From: Prinia subflava | Taxonomy: Eukaryota > Chordata > Aves > Passeriformes > Cisticolidae | Assembly: GCF_021018805.1 (NCBI RefSeq) | Contig: NC_086247.1 | Span: 119,199,094 to 119,263,093 of the forward strand | Direction: 5' to 3' | DNA: 64,000 nt | Shown: positions 34,641 through 47,837 of the stretch, piece after piece | How positions within the stretch are numbered: position 1 is the first letter of the stretch | Layout: every line of letters starts with the position of its first letter | Made by a program: the position numbers and the translations under genes | Notes under the pieces: model-generated | The model's database searches: none | What the model saw: only the letters and a program-made list of their open reading frames with translations | Told to the model about the DNA's origin: nothing

Positions 34641-35551
34641 CAAAACCTCCTGCCTCACACAGAAGTGTTTTGAGAGTGAGTGTAAATGTTTGAGAGATGC
34701 TAGGACTCTGCTTTCATGGGCACAGTGTGGGAAGCAGGAGAGAGCTCAGGATGATGTCTGGGAGTAGAGCTGTATATCATGCCAATGAGCTGCAGTTTCT
34801 GTCTTCCTGCACATCATCTTTTACACCCTGTGCAATCACTTCACGTGTTTAGTATTTCTACTGCTAGTATTACATGTCTATTTGCACAAAATTTGTCCCT
34901 GAGATTATAGGAGATAAAGCTATCACAGTTTTTTTGATTGAGCAGAGACATCTACATGTTTTCCATTACTATTATGCCATGCAGGTTGATGAGCTGACAT
35001 ACTAAAGCAAGTAGAAATGGAGAATACAGAAAAAGAAAACACGGGGACAAGATGACTCAGACAAACCTGCATATTTCTAAATATCATATAATCTTCAAAG
35101 TCTCTGTGAGAGAACAGAGCTCTCTGGCTATCATTTCAGTATTTTAACTTGAACACAGTACTTAGCAGGAAGCATTCCACAAGCTGAAGCTATGTGTATC
35201 ATGTTGAAACACCACACAGACGTTATTGTGCAGAGGCAGGAAGAAAAATACACCTTCATTTTGACAAGGAAACTCAAAACTTTAGGCAGTACACAGAAAA
35301 GCACACTAAACAATGATGGGTAAGTACTTGTCTAATGAAGTTGCTTCTAGCGGTTGAATGAGGCTGCCATTCCTAATTAGGAAATATTATCCAGATTTAA
35401 TTAATCAACCTTAAGAGAAATGATTATATAAAATAACAGCATAGAAAAGTTAAAGCAAATAACACCCACAGACTGTGAGAAAGAGTTTTTTTGGTAGTCA
35501 TATGCTGCTGACAATTCATCAGTTATAACAAGGTAGAGCAAAAGAACTGAC

Positions 35552-35607
35552 CTCCCGAGGACAGATGATTCTCTTGGGACGTGGTGCCTCTTGTTGCAAT
35601 TGATACA
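35552..35607 (-). CDS. CHN2: CHN2 coding exon 3 (N-terminal tail, beta-chimaerin)
   Basis: This 56-nt exon has acceptor ...TCTTTGACAG and donor GTCAGT. It completes the Leu codon split from exon 2 and reads [18 protein letters not shown], ending in phase 0. The basic, proline-containing stretch links the N-terminal tail to the SH2 domain of beta2-chimaerin. In the beta2-chimaerin structure, N-terminal residues pack against the C1 domain and keep the protein closed until diacylglycerol binds; that is family knowledge, not visible here. The exon stands alone between introns of 7.4 and 15.5 kb. The paralogue CHN1 (alpha2-chimaerin) has a similar segment, but the linker exon at 14929-15214 decides for CHN2. 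Confidence 0.93.
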
Positions 35608-38272
35608 CTGTCAAAGACAAATATGTACAGATCATTAGAAGATGGCAACATACACAAACTTTTATTCAGATGAGTCTTTTTAGCCAGGGGCTGCAGAGAA
35701 AAATGCAAATGTAAGGACGATGACTGCAAAATGAGGTATTTCAGTGTGTCTAAGTCATTTACATGAAAATTGGCTGTTGACCGGCAAAGTAACTCATGTG
35801 ATCAATGCTTTAACTGTTAGAAATATTATCTTTTTGTACTGGTTTTTACATTTCTGTACCAGGGAAGACTAGCCAGAAAGGTCTGTCTCAGAATAAAATC
35901 CCACTTTTGCATATACCATGCTGTAACAACCCAAGAACATTGTTTACCAGTAACACCAGCAGTTTTTTGGACAGGCCAAGATAAAGTTCAATAACTTTGA
36001 ATGGGTTCATCACAATCTCATAATTTATTTCAAGATATGCTGGCAATTACTGAGGAGCAAGCAAACATTCCTTTCAGAGCAATTATGCCCTATTCAAATG
36101 GCCCTGGATCAATTTTGCAAATCTTCTGAGGGCTGCAGGAGAGAGATCTGAGGCTAGGGGTACTTGCTGCCTGGCCCCCAGACCCTTCACTGCATGTATT
36201 TAATGAGATCCTCTCCCTCCCTTCCACTCCAGAGTCGTGAGAAGAAGCTGACATGCAATGACAGTAATCAATTCCAGCACAGACAGACTGTCTCTCTGTA
36301 ACTCCAGTAAAAATCCCAGAGGTTTGGATTGCCTCCCTTGAGAAAGGCCTTCTGTATGCTGACCTTCTTGTATTTGGAGAGATCATGTCGTGTCCATGAA
36401 TTTTTTTAAAAGACTGAGTTTCCAGGACACATTTATTCACAGTGTTAGTGAAGCTCACAATTATGCCTTGAAAGGTGGGAGACTATGGGAGGAATAGAAA
36501 TGTCTCTAGGTTTGATAAACACAGAAGCCTTGCTGCAGAAAGTGAATTGAAAAAGTAGGTGTTAGCCCTCAGCACCTTTCCCACCTTCTGCACCTTCTCT
36601 TTAAATGCGGCCAGGAGCAATGAAATCTGGGAAGTGTGGAAATACTCAGCCTGCACCCAGATTTGTCACACAGACTCAGTGAGACGAAAAAGCTTTGGGG
36701 GTCCTCCTTTCTGCTCATGTCAAAGTGGAAAAACCCATAACCTCTTTTTAACCCATCCAACCTTCATCCCTGGTTCCTTGGAGAGGCATGGAAAGACAGT
36801 TCATAATTTCTTATATTCCCTACCAATTTTAATGCTGGATGTGATCCAGCTCTAAATTTCTGCTTTGGATTTACTCAGCATCATTTAGCACTGTCAGATC
36901 TCCTGCTACTTTTGCATAAGATTTATGATAACTTGATAATATTTTGATGACTCCATCATAAATATGGTCTTTTTTACCTCTTGTAATTATGCGACTAAGA
37001 CTCAAAGACTTCTACCCTTTTGTAATCTACTCTTTTGTGATCTTGTGTATCTGAATAAAGTGTCAAACAACGCGTGAAAATTTTGTTCAAAAATCACAGA
37101 TTGTTTTTTAAACCTCTGATTATTCAGGAGCCCAATATTATGATTTTAGAATTAACTTCTAAATGTCTGAAATGAACATAACCACTGATTGAGCAAGTTA
37201 ATGATGCTTAATACTAAACACATCCAAGAGGAAAATAGCAACTTTTTCCTTCCTCATATTTCCAGTGGAGAGAAGGAACTCTATGGATTCCAAACTAGGC
37301 AAGAATATGACTGCTTCTCATTTAAAGTAAATTATCTATTTCCCCAATTAACTAATTTGAATTTTAACTGAAAAAATCATACTTCATAAAAATTCTATTT
37401 TTCAATAATCAAATCTCTTAAACATTGACTGACACAGCAAATTAATCTAGTGGAGCTGTTTCTAAGAGAGCTTTGATAAGACTGATGCAAAACAAGTTGG
37501 TCTGAAGAACACACAGGAAGCCTATCTTTTGATCTGCTACATTTTTGAGAAATGAAAAAAGCAAAGAGCTCTCTAACATGACCAAAAGGATCTCTAAGGC
37601 TGATAACACCAAAGAAGCAATGGTGGAGAGAAGAGTCAGCATTTCACAAAACAAAGGAAGGAATGATTAACAGGAAAGGGCAGATACATACATGAAAGTC
37701 CTGAAAACAAACACAAAAAATTGGATGCTTATAGGGTGTAGTGGGATAAATCAGTGTAAGGATTCATGATGAGTGCAAGGAAGACAAATCATCCTAACAA
37801 CTGTATTTTGAATAGACTGGAAAAGGTTGCTGTCATTCTCAGAGAAAGGTGGATAATTAATCTGCACAATAATATGAATTGAGAAATACATCTGATTTAG
37901 AAATACATCAGCAGAGAACATACTAAGGTTATTACTATACAAATAAATAATTACAAATGATATGCTAAATGGTACTGGATGAGAAAATTATCATGCCTAA
38001 GCATGATCAAGATTTTTGTGAATGGTGGTAACCACAGAAGATGTCACAAATGGGAAATGGTTTCCTCTGAAAGACAAAAAAATCAGATTTGGCCATATTA
38101 ACTTTAAACTGATAGTCATTAAACTGACAGAAAGACAAACCAGTGGAGAGAGATACAGAATCATTAGATGGAGGGAGAGAAGACAAATTGGGAACAGAGA
38201 AAGGACTGAAAACCACCAGTGGCACTGTGGTGAGGGACAGTGAGCAGCTTAGGGCGAGACAAACAACAAAGA

Positions 38273-38291
38273 GACAGACAGACAGACAGAC
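38273..38291. repeat. (GACA)n microsatellite
   Basis: About four and a half perfect GACA units. The opposite strand reads TGTC and produces the Cys/Leu/Ser/Val-rich open frames at 38007-38355, which are not genes. Confidence 0.9.
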
Positions 38292-39378
38292 GCTCAGCTG
38301 CCAAGGATGCCCAGTAAAGACACACAGCAAGGCAAGGGTGGAGAAGGTAAAACAACAGTGAAAGTTCAGTTAAGTGGAAAACAAGGAAGGCAGTATCTCA
38401 CAGACTAAAGCATTAAGAAGCAAAGCCAGTGTAACCCTAGCAAAAGCTGTGTTTTCCTCTAGAAAGGTCTCTGCTGTTTCTGCTTCAAATGATTGCTGTG
38501 AGAGCCTGCTAATGGGCTATGAATAGAGTGCACTATTATGGCTAAGGTGACTTGAGAAAAATGTGCCCTACAGCTAAGTTCCAATGAGCACAGACACCTC
38601 ATTAAGTGACCTCATTTTCAGAAGTGCTGAACATCCTGCAGCTCTGCCTGATCTCATTATACACTTTTTCCAAAGTGCTGGGCACTCACACTGAGGCTGA
38701 CATTGCTGAGACCCCAGCACAGACCAGGGGATGGTCAGAGATTCAGAAGGCACACGTCCCTCACCTACTTGCTCAAATGACAAACAATCCTTGACTTTCT
38801 GCCTCTCTTTTGTTTTTTCCCATCTCTGAAAATCTTAAAACAATGTATAGGACCATGGTTTAGCGAAACAATAGGAAAACACACTCATTTAATGCAGTGG
38901 CAAGCAGTGATTGACATCTGACCCAGTCAATTCCAGCATTTAGAACTGACAGGCAGGTTACAGACAAACCCGCTGTGATCATAGAAAAGATGACACTCAA
39001 ACATAATGATGCATTATTATTTTAGCCCTGAGAAAATTAACTTTATAAAAAGTCAACTGCATGCAAAAAGAAAATGTATTATTACTGCTCTCAGAGAACT
39101 GCATCAGACTGGGAGTGCTTTTTTGTTCAGCATCAGATGCAAATGAAATGCACAGTAATAATACACATTAAATATCTGGCAAAAATGCAGCACTGCAACA
39201 AAAAATGCAGTAGCTTCTGTTTGACCCTTCAACATCTTTATCAGTTTCATACTACAGATAGCTTGCCAGAATTCACAGTGTCATAATCACACTGGAACTT
39301 ACAGTGTTAAAAAAACTTAAATTTATTATTGAATTACTTGAGGAACATTTCTTTGAGATGTAAAGTAGCTGGTTAGAA

Positions 39379-39395
39379 TCTCTCTCTCTCTCTCT
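39379..39395. repeat. (TC)n microsatellite
   Basis: A run of eight TC units in CHN2 intron 2. Confidence 0.9.
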
Positions 39396-39580
39396 TTTGT
39401 TCCCATTACAGCATGAGCCTTGTCTCAGGGGATGAAATAGGGAAATTCTACAGAATGTTTTAGGAAGACCTGTCTAATTCCAAAATCCAATCTGCCTAAG
39501 AAACATGCAAAAATCAACACTTACTCCTTTTCTGCCAAGGAAGAAGAGCTATAACCCATTTAAACCCATTTCTTCATACC

Positions 39581-39594
39581 TTTTTTTTTTTTTT
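39581..39594. repeat. T homopolymer
   Basis: Fourteen T followed by CATTCTGCAG. On the plus strand this looks like a splice acceptor, but no coding sequence follows it. Confidence 0.85.
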
Positions 39595-42500
39595 CATTCT
39601 GCAGTGTGTTAGGACCTCAAGCTTTCTCCTTTAACTTACCTATGATGAGTGTTCAGTGATGCTCCAGCGGAGAGGAAAAATTCCTATTATCCCTTTTATA
39701 AAGCAGCAAGGAAACATACCACCTTCTGTCTCAGAATGTTTTGCAGAGTTCCTTAGCTTTACCTCTTCAGCCTCATCTCAGTCAGGCATTTTTTATCCAT
39801 GTGCTGAGCTAGAACAATATGAGCTGTCCTATTTCTGCAGGATTACTCACATGCTTAATTAGGAACCTAAGTGCTTGGCTGAAACAAAGACTTAATTTCC
39901 AACAAAAATGAGTTTTGGACACTGTGCCTATTATTTGATGAAGGACAGAAGGCAGGGAAACTTTGTGAGGAGCTGAAGCATGGCATCAGCTGATGCTCTG
40001 TGCCTCGACACTCAGCTTCCCACCAACACTCTGATCTTGAATAATGCAAACAAACATTGAAGTGGCATTGACACATGACTGACTCAGCACATGCCAGTCT
40101 CAACAGGGGTAAAAGGAGGAAAAGAGTGGTTTTACAGTCTCATCACAATTCAAGCACATACGTGCTGAGGCTGGAAACCAGCAATGACTATGCTCCTTCA
40201 GTCAAATTGCCTACTCCTCCCAAAAAGAAGGTAAGGTGAGCAGATTCTTCTCTAAGAGGACAGTGCAGTACTGGAGCTGATTACCCACAAAGGTGGCAGA
40301 GGCTCCACCCTTGCAGGTTTTCAGGACTCAGTTATGTAAAGCCATGGCTGTTCTGCTCTACAGCAAACAATCGGGTGGGAAGCTGCATCAGCTCACCCCA
40401 CAAGCCCTGCCAACCCACAAAGATTCTCACCTTTCTTTGTTTACTACCTCAGTGATGGTAAAATGGCAAAATACCATTTTCTGTAATACTTCCAACACAA
40501 GGCAGACTACAAAAAGAAATCTGCTACTGGAATGATATAAGAAATCTGTTATTTGTTGATCTGCTTCTCAGGTAAAAACACAATCAAACCCACTGCCTAG
40601 AAACTTTCCAAACTTTTCCCAGGTTCCTTCCTGTTAAAACAAAAGTATTCTTGCCATTTCTTTTATTGTTTGTGTCCCAGGGCTATCAGAAAAAGTCTGA
40701 AAAACTATGTGACCTGTGAAATCTATGTGAAATTCTAACAATTCTTCATGAGCAAGTGAGGATCTTCTGCATTAGAAGTGTCCAAATTTTCTAAATATAG
40801 CTGAATCAAATTTGTACATTATGTCAAAACAGTAAGGCTTGAGTTCTGAAAACTGCTGCACTTTGATTAGTATTTGTCCATGGACACGTGCAACGCTGTT
40901 TATTTGAATACTTTGTCTGCATAAACAGGAAAATCTGGAGTTTCCTCCTAAGCCTTTGTTTAGAAGCTAGAAGGATTGAAGCCTTGATCTTGATGTCAAT
41001 AAAAAGCAACCTAGTCACCTAAATTTATCCAGGACATACAATATGAAATCAAAACTGTATGCAAAGTATCTTACTAGTATGTTAGCAAACTTTAAAAGTT
41101 ACTAAGTAAAATACACTGAAAATCATTGTTAAATAGGCAGTAAACTCAAAGTGTTAAGCATGAAATACATACATTAGTTAAAACTGTCATGAGATAGGAC
41201 AGCAGATTGAATCATAGACAAACACTATTGCTGGACATAACCTCTATAATTAATTTACCAGATCAGAATTGTTCTTGCTGAGTAAAGAAGCATACATTAC
41301 CTACCACTGCAAAGAAAAATGTGTATCTGTGGCTAAGCAGTTTCAGCAGTAAATCTTTCTAAACCTAAATTATTTTTCGCAGTTTGGAGCTGTGCAACTT
41401 TTTCCAAGATTATTCATGCATGGAGTTTAGACACTCAGGCCCTGATTTTGTCATTACCACAATACTGGCATCCTACATATAGTAGAACAGGAAATTATAT
41501 ATTCATAGACTATTTATCCATTCTGGTTGCATTGGGTTTCTTTTTTTCCACTTAAAAAAAATGTTTCTTTGGACTACATGTAAGCTATCAGATAAAAGTA
41601 ACCAAACTTTTTCACTGCATGCAGTGATCTGTCTGCTGCACCACTGGGGCAACTAAAAGCAAGCAAGTAAATGTATGTGCTTATTTCCTGATTTTTTAAT
41701 GAAAACTCACTGCTAAATAGGAATATCTGTCATTTGAAATGCTGGTCTTCTCAGAGTCAATGGGAGCTTTTTCATTGATTTTGAGTAAGCCAGGTTCCTC
41801 ATTTTAAAAAGATCACTCAACTGTCTGCTTCTTTCCAAATACTCAGCAAAGAATGTCGGAATGATCCAACACTCTTGCTGACTTTTTAGGAAGTTTCTCT
41901 TACATGTTCAAAACATTACAAAAACAACAAAGTATCTAGAAGACAGTTTTCTGAGAAGCAAGTTCTGTAATTTAATGGCATATTCAAATTTTGGTTGAAA
42001 AAATCCCAGTCCACTCTGGGGCAGAATATCATTCTCAGAGGTAAGACAGAGGTGATGCCTTTGAAGTCAGTAAGACAGTTTAATATGCATATAAGTGAAG
42101 TCAACAAGTTTATTCTAGTCTTTAAAATTACACGTGGACTTGCATGTAGCTACTGTGAACACTGTTTTTTTGTTGTTGCATTTTGGTAATGGCACTGTAC
42201 TGAATTTGCCACAATAAAAGAGATGACTTTTGCTTAGGATAGTTCTAGATCTGAAAATAAAAATAATAAAACAACTCTCTATACCCAAAGCTACACTCTT
42301 ATTAAAGTTCCAGGAAGGATTTAAAATAAAAAGATCAAATTTAAAGGCCATCCTTAATAAGGGATTTAAAAGCCAATATTTTGTCTTAGATCTGTGCTAC
42401 TCTATTATATAATACATTTGGAACAAAGCAAAAGAGCATAAAATAGGCACTTCTGCACTGCACTCTATGTAAATGATTTTTCTAAAGGCAGACAGGAAAG

Positions 42501-42965
42501 TTCAAAGAGCTGATAATGCTGTCTCCAACTTCTAAACCACCACTTCAAAAATCAGCTTCTATTGCTAAGGATCAAAAATATTATTATGTTAAAGTGATTT
42601 GGTGACCCATATAAAAAGACAAGTATTCTCCAACCTGACCTTTAGTAAACATACAAAGCATTAACCTCTACCTCTGAAATCCTTCCTGAAAATCTCAGCA
42701 GAGAAACCATGAAACCCAGGAGCTGTACACTTGTAAGGCAATGGAAAGAATCTGGCACACATAATCCTGTTGCCCTTCTTCCATGGAAATCCATAAAAGT
42801 TCAGGGTTTGCTGCTGTCCCATACTATAATTTGTAAAAGCATCTAGTACATTTATGTCTTTCTTCCAAACAACAACAACAAAAAAACATGCAACAGTATT
42901 TTCCTAACAGCCTACCAGACACCTTGGTAAGGCACTAAGATTATTCAAATTGCTTGTATACTCAC

Positions 42966-43004
42966 AGTATGATTTCCATATTGGAGGCTGGTATTCTTCA
43001 GCAT
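42966..43004 (-). CDS. CHN2: CHN2 coding exon 2 (beta-chimaerin, Tyr21 segment)
   Basis: This 39-nt internal exon of beta-chimaerin, a Rac-specific GTPase-activating protein, starts after the acceptor ...CTATTTTAG and ends at the donor GTGAGT. Its 12 complete codons read AEEYQPPIWKSY, flanked by split codons for Asp (first base in exon 1) and Leu. It matches the start of the conserved part of the N-terminal tail of the SH2-containing beta2 isoform. The Tyr in EEYQPP corresponds to Tyr21, which is known as a Src-family phosphorylation site in beta2-chimaerin. The exon is symmetric (phase 1-1), so skipping it would keep the frame and delete Tyr21. Identity is by recognition of the protein plus the exact phase match to the next exon, about 7.4 kb away. 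The exon that supplies the start Met was not found to the right. Confidence 0.93.
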
Positions 43005-45582
43005 CTAAAATAGAAACAAAAAGGGAGAAAGAAATCAGTCATTTGGCCACTGGGTCAAACTGTCAGCATGTATTTTTCTGCTGAGAGACCTCTACTTGTC
43101 AGCAAAATTCACATTTCTTTCCCAAGAGTGAGGATAGCCTATTTACAGTACAGTTTGCTATGTGAGAGAAGAATACAAATTTCAACCACTTGTGGATGCA
43201 ATGTGATTTTCCCGAATTATTCAACTGCAAAAAAAAGGATATTTTTTTACCAATCTGCAATACTCGCCAGTATTTTTAAAATAATTAACTGTGCTGGTAA
43301 CTACATTACTTATTTGCTTTATCTGCCATGATAAACAGATAAATCACTACTGGTTTTCAATCTGGTTTCTAACCCCACTAGTAAGATTTGAAAATGAGCA
43401 TGAATGAGTAACACTGGGGCTAAAAAGATGCACAGCTCAGGTTGGACTTGGATGCACAGTTTCAATGAGGTCAATTACACTTCTTGAACCCAGTAGCATA
43501 TGTAACTGGCATATTTTCCATAAGCTGAATCAACAAAAAACAATATGAAAAAGATAGAAAAGGGAAAGACTGCAAAACCTGCTATTTCTACAGATTACAT
43601 TATTGTAACATTATTGACTAAAGAGTTGGTGTCTTTTGCTAGTGACCATTCCGTGGGGAGTTTTCCAGCTCTCTGCAAGAAAGCCAATTGCTGTAACCTA
43701 CAGAAATCCTAGCAGAAGCCAAGCTGGAGCAGAAGGAGCAACACCAGCAACAAAGGGTTGGATACCGGGTACTAATTTGGCTCTGAACTATCATGCTGCC
43801 AAAAACTTTTAAGTCATTTACCATGGGTATGTCATTAACTTGCCAAAACTGTGCAGGTTAATTAAGGTGTTTGTTATTTACTAAACTTCTACTTAAGTTA
43901 TGCTAATATAATTCAATTATAGTTGCATAGCTCATGCTCCTTGTCTATTTACACACACACAACTACTTTAAATACATCCCTGCAAAAGTCTGTTTACTAG
44001 GAATGTTAATCACTAACTACCATCTGCCACTTTCAGCTCTATTGTTTTTGAAGAGGATAAATCTAGCAACAATCACAGTTAATGTCTGGAATAGCACCCT
44101 GCAACAATTTGTAGATATATCGATTGGGAAACCCATCCAGTTTCAGTTTCAACTCAATCCACCTCACAACTTTGACAAAGTTCAAAATGCTCCCAGACTG
44201 ACAGAGTTACACTATGCTGTGGCAGTCCAAGAGTAATTAGCTTGCAAGTTCATTATGCAGAAGACTTATTTTAAATTATATGAGGCTATTCATGAGACAA
44301 ATTAAATTTATTCATAAATGAACTGATTTTTTCTCATCTCAATTTATAATAGTATTGTGTCACTCTTTTTTCCCCCATACATCTACTGCTTCACATATAG
44401 TTTACCATAACAACATAACATTGTGTATTAAATTCTTCTGTCAATACTTTTGTGGTACTGCAAGAGAATTTCTGAATTTCCTTCCTCACTTACTATATTT
44501 TTCCAATAGAAGAAAACACTGAGATAATGCAAATATCTTATCTATTCTTGTGACTTCAGAAAAGGAACTAAGAGGGGAAGAAACAGTGAAAAACCAACAA
44601 GTATCAGTTGTTGATTCAGTCTTCCAAATTAATTAAAAAGTGCACAGTAAATTCAACAGTTAAAGCTGAGGTACAAGTAGCCATAAAGTACTTCATTAGC
44701 TGGAGACAGACTGCTGGTGAGGAGAAACTGCAGCCAAGACGGAGAATCATCCAGGAGAAAAATCATAAAACAAAACTCCCAATGATTGTGTTTGATTTGT
44801 CACAGTTTTGAATCTGTCTTCCCCATAAAGAGTGGACAGAACCACTCCTCAATAGCTAAAATAATTCCAAGAGGCAGAACACTCTGAGGAAACCCATGTG
44901 TCACCAGCTCCACATTCACCATTACGAGGTACTGCTACACTCTCTGTGATCCCTTCAGTTGAAATCATGTGCCTAAATCACAGGGAACAAAATGCCATAG
45001 TGATCTACTAATAGAGTTTATTGTCAAGCTATCATGCATTCGATGGCATCCATTTGTAGGGAAATAAGGAATAATTACTTTACATACAGCTTGGAGACAA
45101 GGGTTGTGGTTGAGGATCAGGGAAAGGTCTAGATAGAAACCCAGATAGAAACCTCTTTCTTTCTGGCAGGAGCCTGCTGCACCCCTGTTTAGACACTCTC
45201 ATCGTTGTAAAGTCTTAGGACTCCCATCCTGGTTGACTAGATTAGACTGAACTTCAACCATTCTGAAGTCAGAGGTCAAAAGAGGCAAATGCTACCTGAG
45301 CAGATTTGATAACTACTACTTGCCCTTTTTGAAATTTTTGTTCTTCTGTGTTTTGTTATTCCTCTGTATTACACAGCAGCTTTACTCCTTAAATTGTGCT
45401 CCACTCTACATCACTAGATTTTAAACAGCAGTTCTGGCTCACAGAAGTTACCAATACAAGTTTGGGTGGTTGGCTCAGTCACCACAGGACACCTCAACTC
45501 ACACAGCTTGTGCCTTCAGTTCTGCACATGGTAATGGTCTCAGCAAGGACAGCAGACCTCAGTTCTGAGCCACGTAGCAAAA

Positions 45583-45619
45583 ATCAGTCAATCAGTCAAT
45601 CAACCAATTAATCAATCAG
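45583..45619. repeat. (AATC/AGTC)n microsatellite
   Basis: Tandem ATCA GTCA ATCA GTCA units decaying into ATCAACCAATTAATCAATCA, with a 4-bp period, partly arranged as an 8-bp unit. Confidence 0.85.
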
Positions 45620-47837
45620 ACTTGGCACAAATGACAAATGCCCTGCGTCGATGTCTCATGAAATGATATCCCTCATATGAACTTTGACTGTAATGACTAT
45701 CAAAACTGTGACTGGCAGCGTGGGGAACAGGTTCACTGAGGTACTCTCAGGTGATAAGATAGGGTCTTTCCTATTGCTCTTTTCTTGAAAGGTTCATATT
45801 TTTCTACAGTGACTTCTTGTCTAGATTCAGAAAATGTGCCAGCTAAGGTTGAAAGCAGCTGCCAAAGGAGAAACTCAGATCACAAGATGAGTAACAGCTC
45901 TGAAAAACCCACCAAAATATCCCAAGGTCATCTGTGACATACTTTTCTGAATGTCAGCATAAGAAAGACTCGCTGTAAAAGAATTACGGAATGTCCAGTT
46001 AAGATATTTTTAAAATTCTTTTAAGTCTACCCAAAACTGTATCATAAATTACCTCGGCAAAGCCAGAAAACCTTGGAATATTTACTGCAAAGGCTAGAAC
46101 TGGCAAAAAAGCTTGAGAGAGACTTCCACAAATAATATTACAGGCAATACTGTTAACTAAAAGCTTTGAAACCTACCAGCTGAGAAAGCGAATATTTATT
46201 AAACATAAAAAAGTACTAGAAGTCAGTTGCATGCTAAACAGAAGGGCAAAAGGAATGCAGAATGCTGATCCTTGAACAATGTTACAGTTGTGAGAAGGTT
46301 TCTCATAATGCAAAATTGAAAAAAAAAATCTATTGGAGAAAATTGTCAAACCAAAACTAATACTTGGAACTAAAAAATGGGAGTAAGGGAAAAAAAGGTT
46401 ATTTCTTCACTGTATTTGCTTTACTCTTCACAGAGCAGGGAGGATGAAAATGATCTTAGGAAAAAACACTTTCCTAAAGCTGATGGAGTACTTAAAGCTG
46501 AGTAAGTGTAGAAAGACTACAATAAAGGGAAGATGGGAAAGTTGGCAAAGCTTTAAGGAGACAGATAAAAAGTAAAACTACACAAGATTTTTTTTTTCAA
46601 AGAAACATGAGAGAATACAGTATTACTCCAACAGTGGGTAGTAAAGGGTTAATACATTACTCAGAGCCATTCTTAAGCAATTTTTGAGCAATGATCTTAC
46701 ATTAAGTTTAGAGTAAGTAGAGTTACCCATGGACTTCAACCCTTGCTCTTCATTGGGCCTGGCCCTGTACCAAAGTGACACCTTGCTGGATGTAGTTGTG
46801 AAAGACACGGGAATGACAGAATTGCTCTTTACAACTTCCTTGTACTTTGTGAAAATGGTGTTGTAATGCCAACGTGTGGGTTTGTGCTACCAGCACTGGG
46901 ATTGACTTAGCTAAAGCAGATCTAATAAGAAACTAAGTTTAAAGTGATTCTTTTGACCATCAAGACTGGTAATGCATCGAAAAGCACTCTGTTTTACAGG
47001 AAAGCTCACAAATTATGTCACATTTCCGACTTATAAGTGGCATTTCTAAGCATAAGAACAGTAACAAATATCCATACTGTAGCTATATGCCATGCCCAGT
47101 TCTAGATATGCTAAAGAGTACTAGTAATTCCCATGACAGTAAAGAGTTAAGCAGACTAGCAGCAGGACAGCTACCAAAGGGGAAATGTCATTATTTGCTG
47201 ATTTCTTATCGTGTCTATAAAAAAAGAGTAAAGATTTTCTTTTTTTTTGCTTTTGTCCTTACTAAAGAATTATAAAAATTTATTTTGCAGTTCACCCTGG
47301 AAGAACTGCCTCAGCCTGGATTCTCTGCCACCATTGTCTGAATTTTGGACTTCCTTTCCAGTAACAACTAATTTTAAAACTATGACCTGCATGTGCAAGG
47401 AAAGACACTTGTGTGTGAGGAAAAGCTAATCTGGAAGCCACTGGTTTACTGGCAGTGTGCAGATAAATGATTCACCGGATGAACAAGTCTAGTTACTAAT
47501 TCTTTTTAATCTTCTATTGTTATTTTAGGGCCAAGATTAATAATTATGAGTATTTTAATGCCCTTTGTATATTTCCTTTAAAGAGTTTTTCACAGGTTTA
47601 CCACGTACGCGTTCATATTTATTGCTTTGTTTCCAAAACATTAAGTTAGCATGTATTATTAAATACATTTTCCTTACTTTTATATATGTAATTATATAGA
47701 GAACAGAAAAGTGCTGAGTAAGAGCTTCTGTGCAAAATAAACAGCATTTGCACTCTTTATGGACATGGGTTTTTTTTAATATATTTCTTCATACAGACAG
47801 AATTTTATTATTCAGTTTACTATAATGTGGGTGTCCA

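Larger units (their letters stand above)
20098..35551 (-). other. CHN2: CHN2 intron 3
   Basis: This 15.5-kb phase-0 intron contains most of the notable noncoding structure in the window: the GC-rich minisatellite and CpG block (20772-21120), an AT-rich tract (25452-25556), a solo LTR (28192-28778), a hairpin (31043-31074), a small inverted-repeat element (about 31345-31452) and a MIR-like SINE (about 34541-34640). The stretches between these are unique AT-rich sequence. Open frames such as 22737-23114, 25767-26150 and 26158-26520 match nothing I recognise. Confidence 0.85.
35608..42965 (-). other. CHN2: CHN2 intron 2
   Basis: This 7.4-kb phase-1 intron separates two tiny exons. It holds simple repeats only: GACA units (38273-38291), TC units (39379-39395) and a T-run (39581-39594). 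No transposon of a family I recognise was seen. The 122-codon minus-strand open frame at 36090-36458 has no recognised homologue. Confidence 0.85.

Noticed and set aside
36090..36458. 122-codon minus-strand frame in CHN2 intron 2
   Set aside because: No recognised domain, no clear splice sites or promoter around it; length is within chance for this much sequence.
38007..38361. Several open frames on both strands, one rich in CLSVCL-like motifs
   Set aside because: They are produced by the GACA/TGTC microsatellite and its flanks.
43934..44236. 100-codon plus-strand frame ending HYAVAVQE, with a protein-like second half
   Set aside because: No homologue recognised and no supporting acceptor or promoter that I trust.
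45583..45619. Regularly spaced short repeats that could suggest a CRISPR array
   Set aside because: A plain 4-bp microsatellite in vertebrate intron; no spacers and no cas genes.
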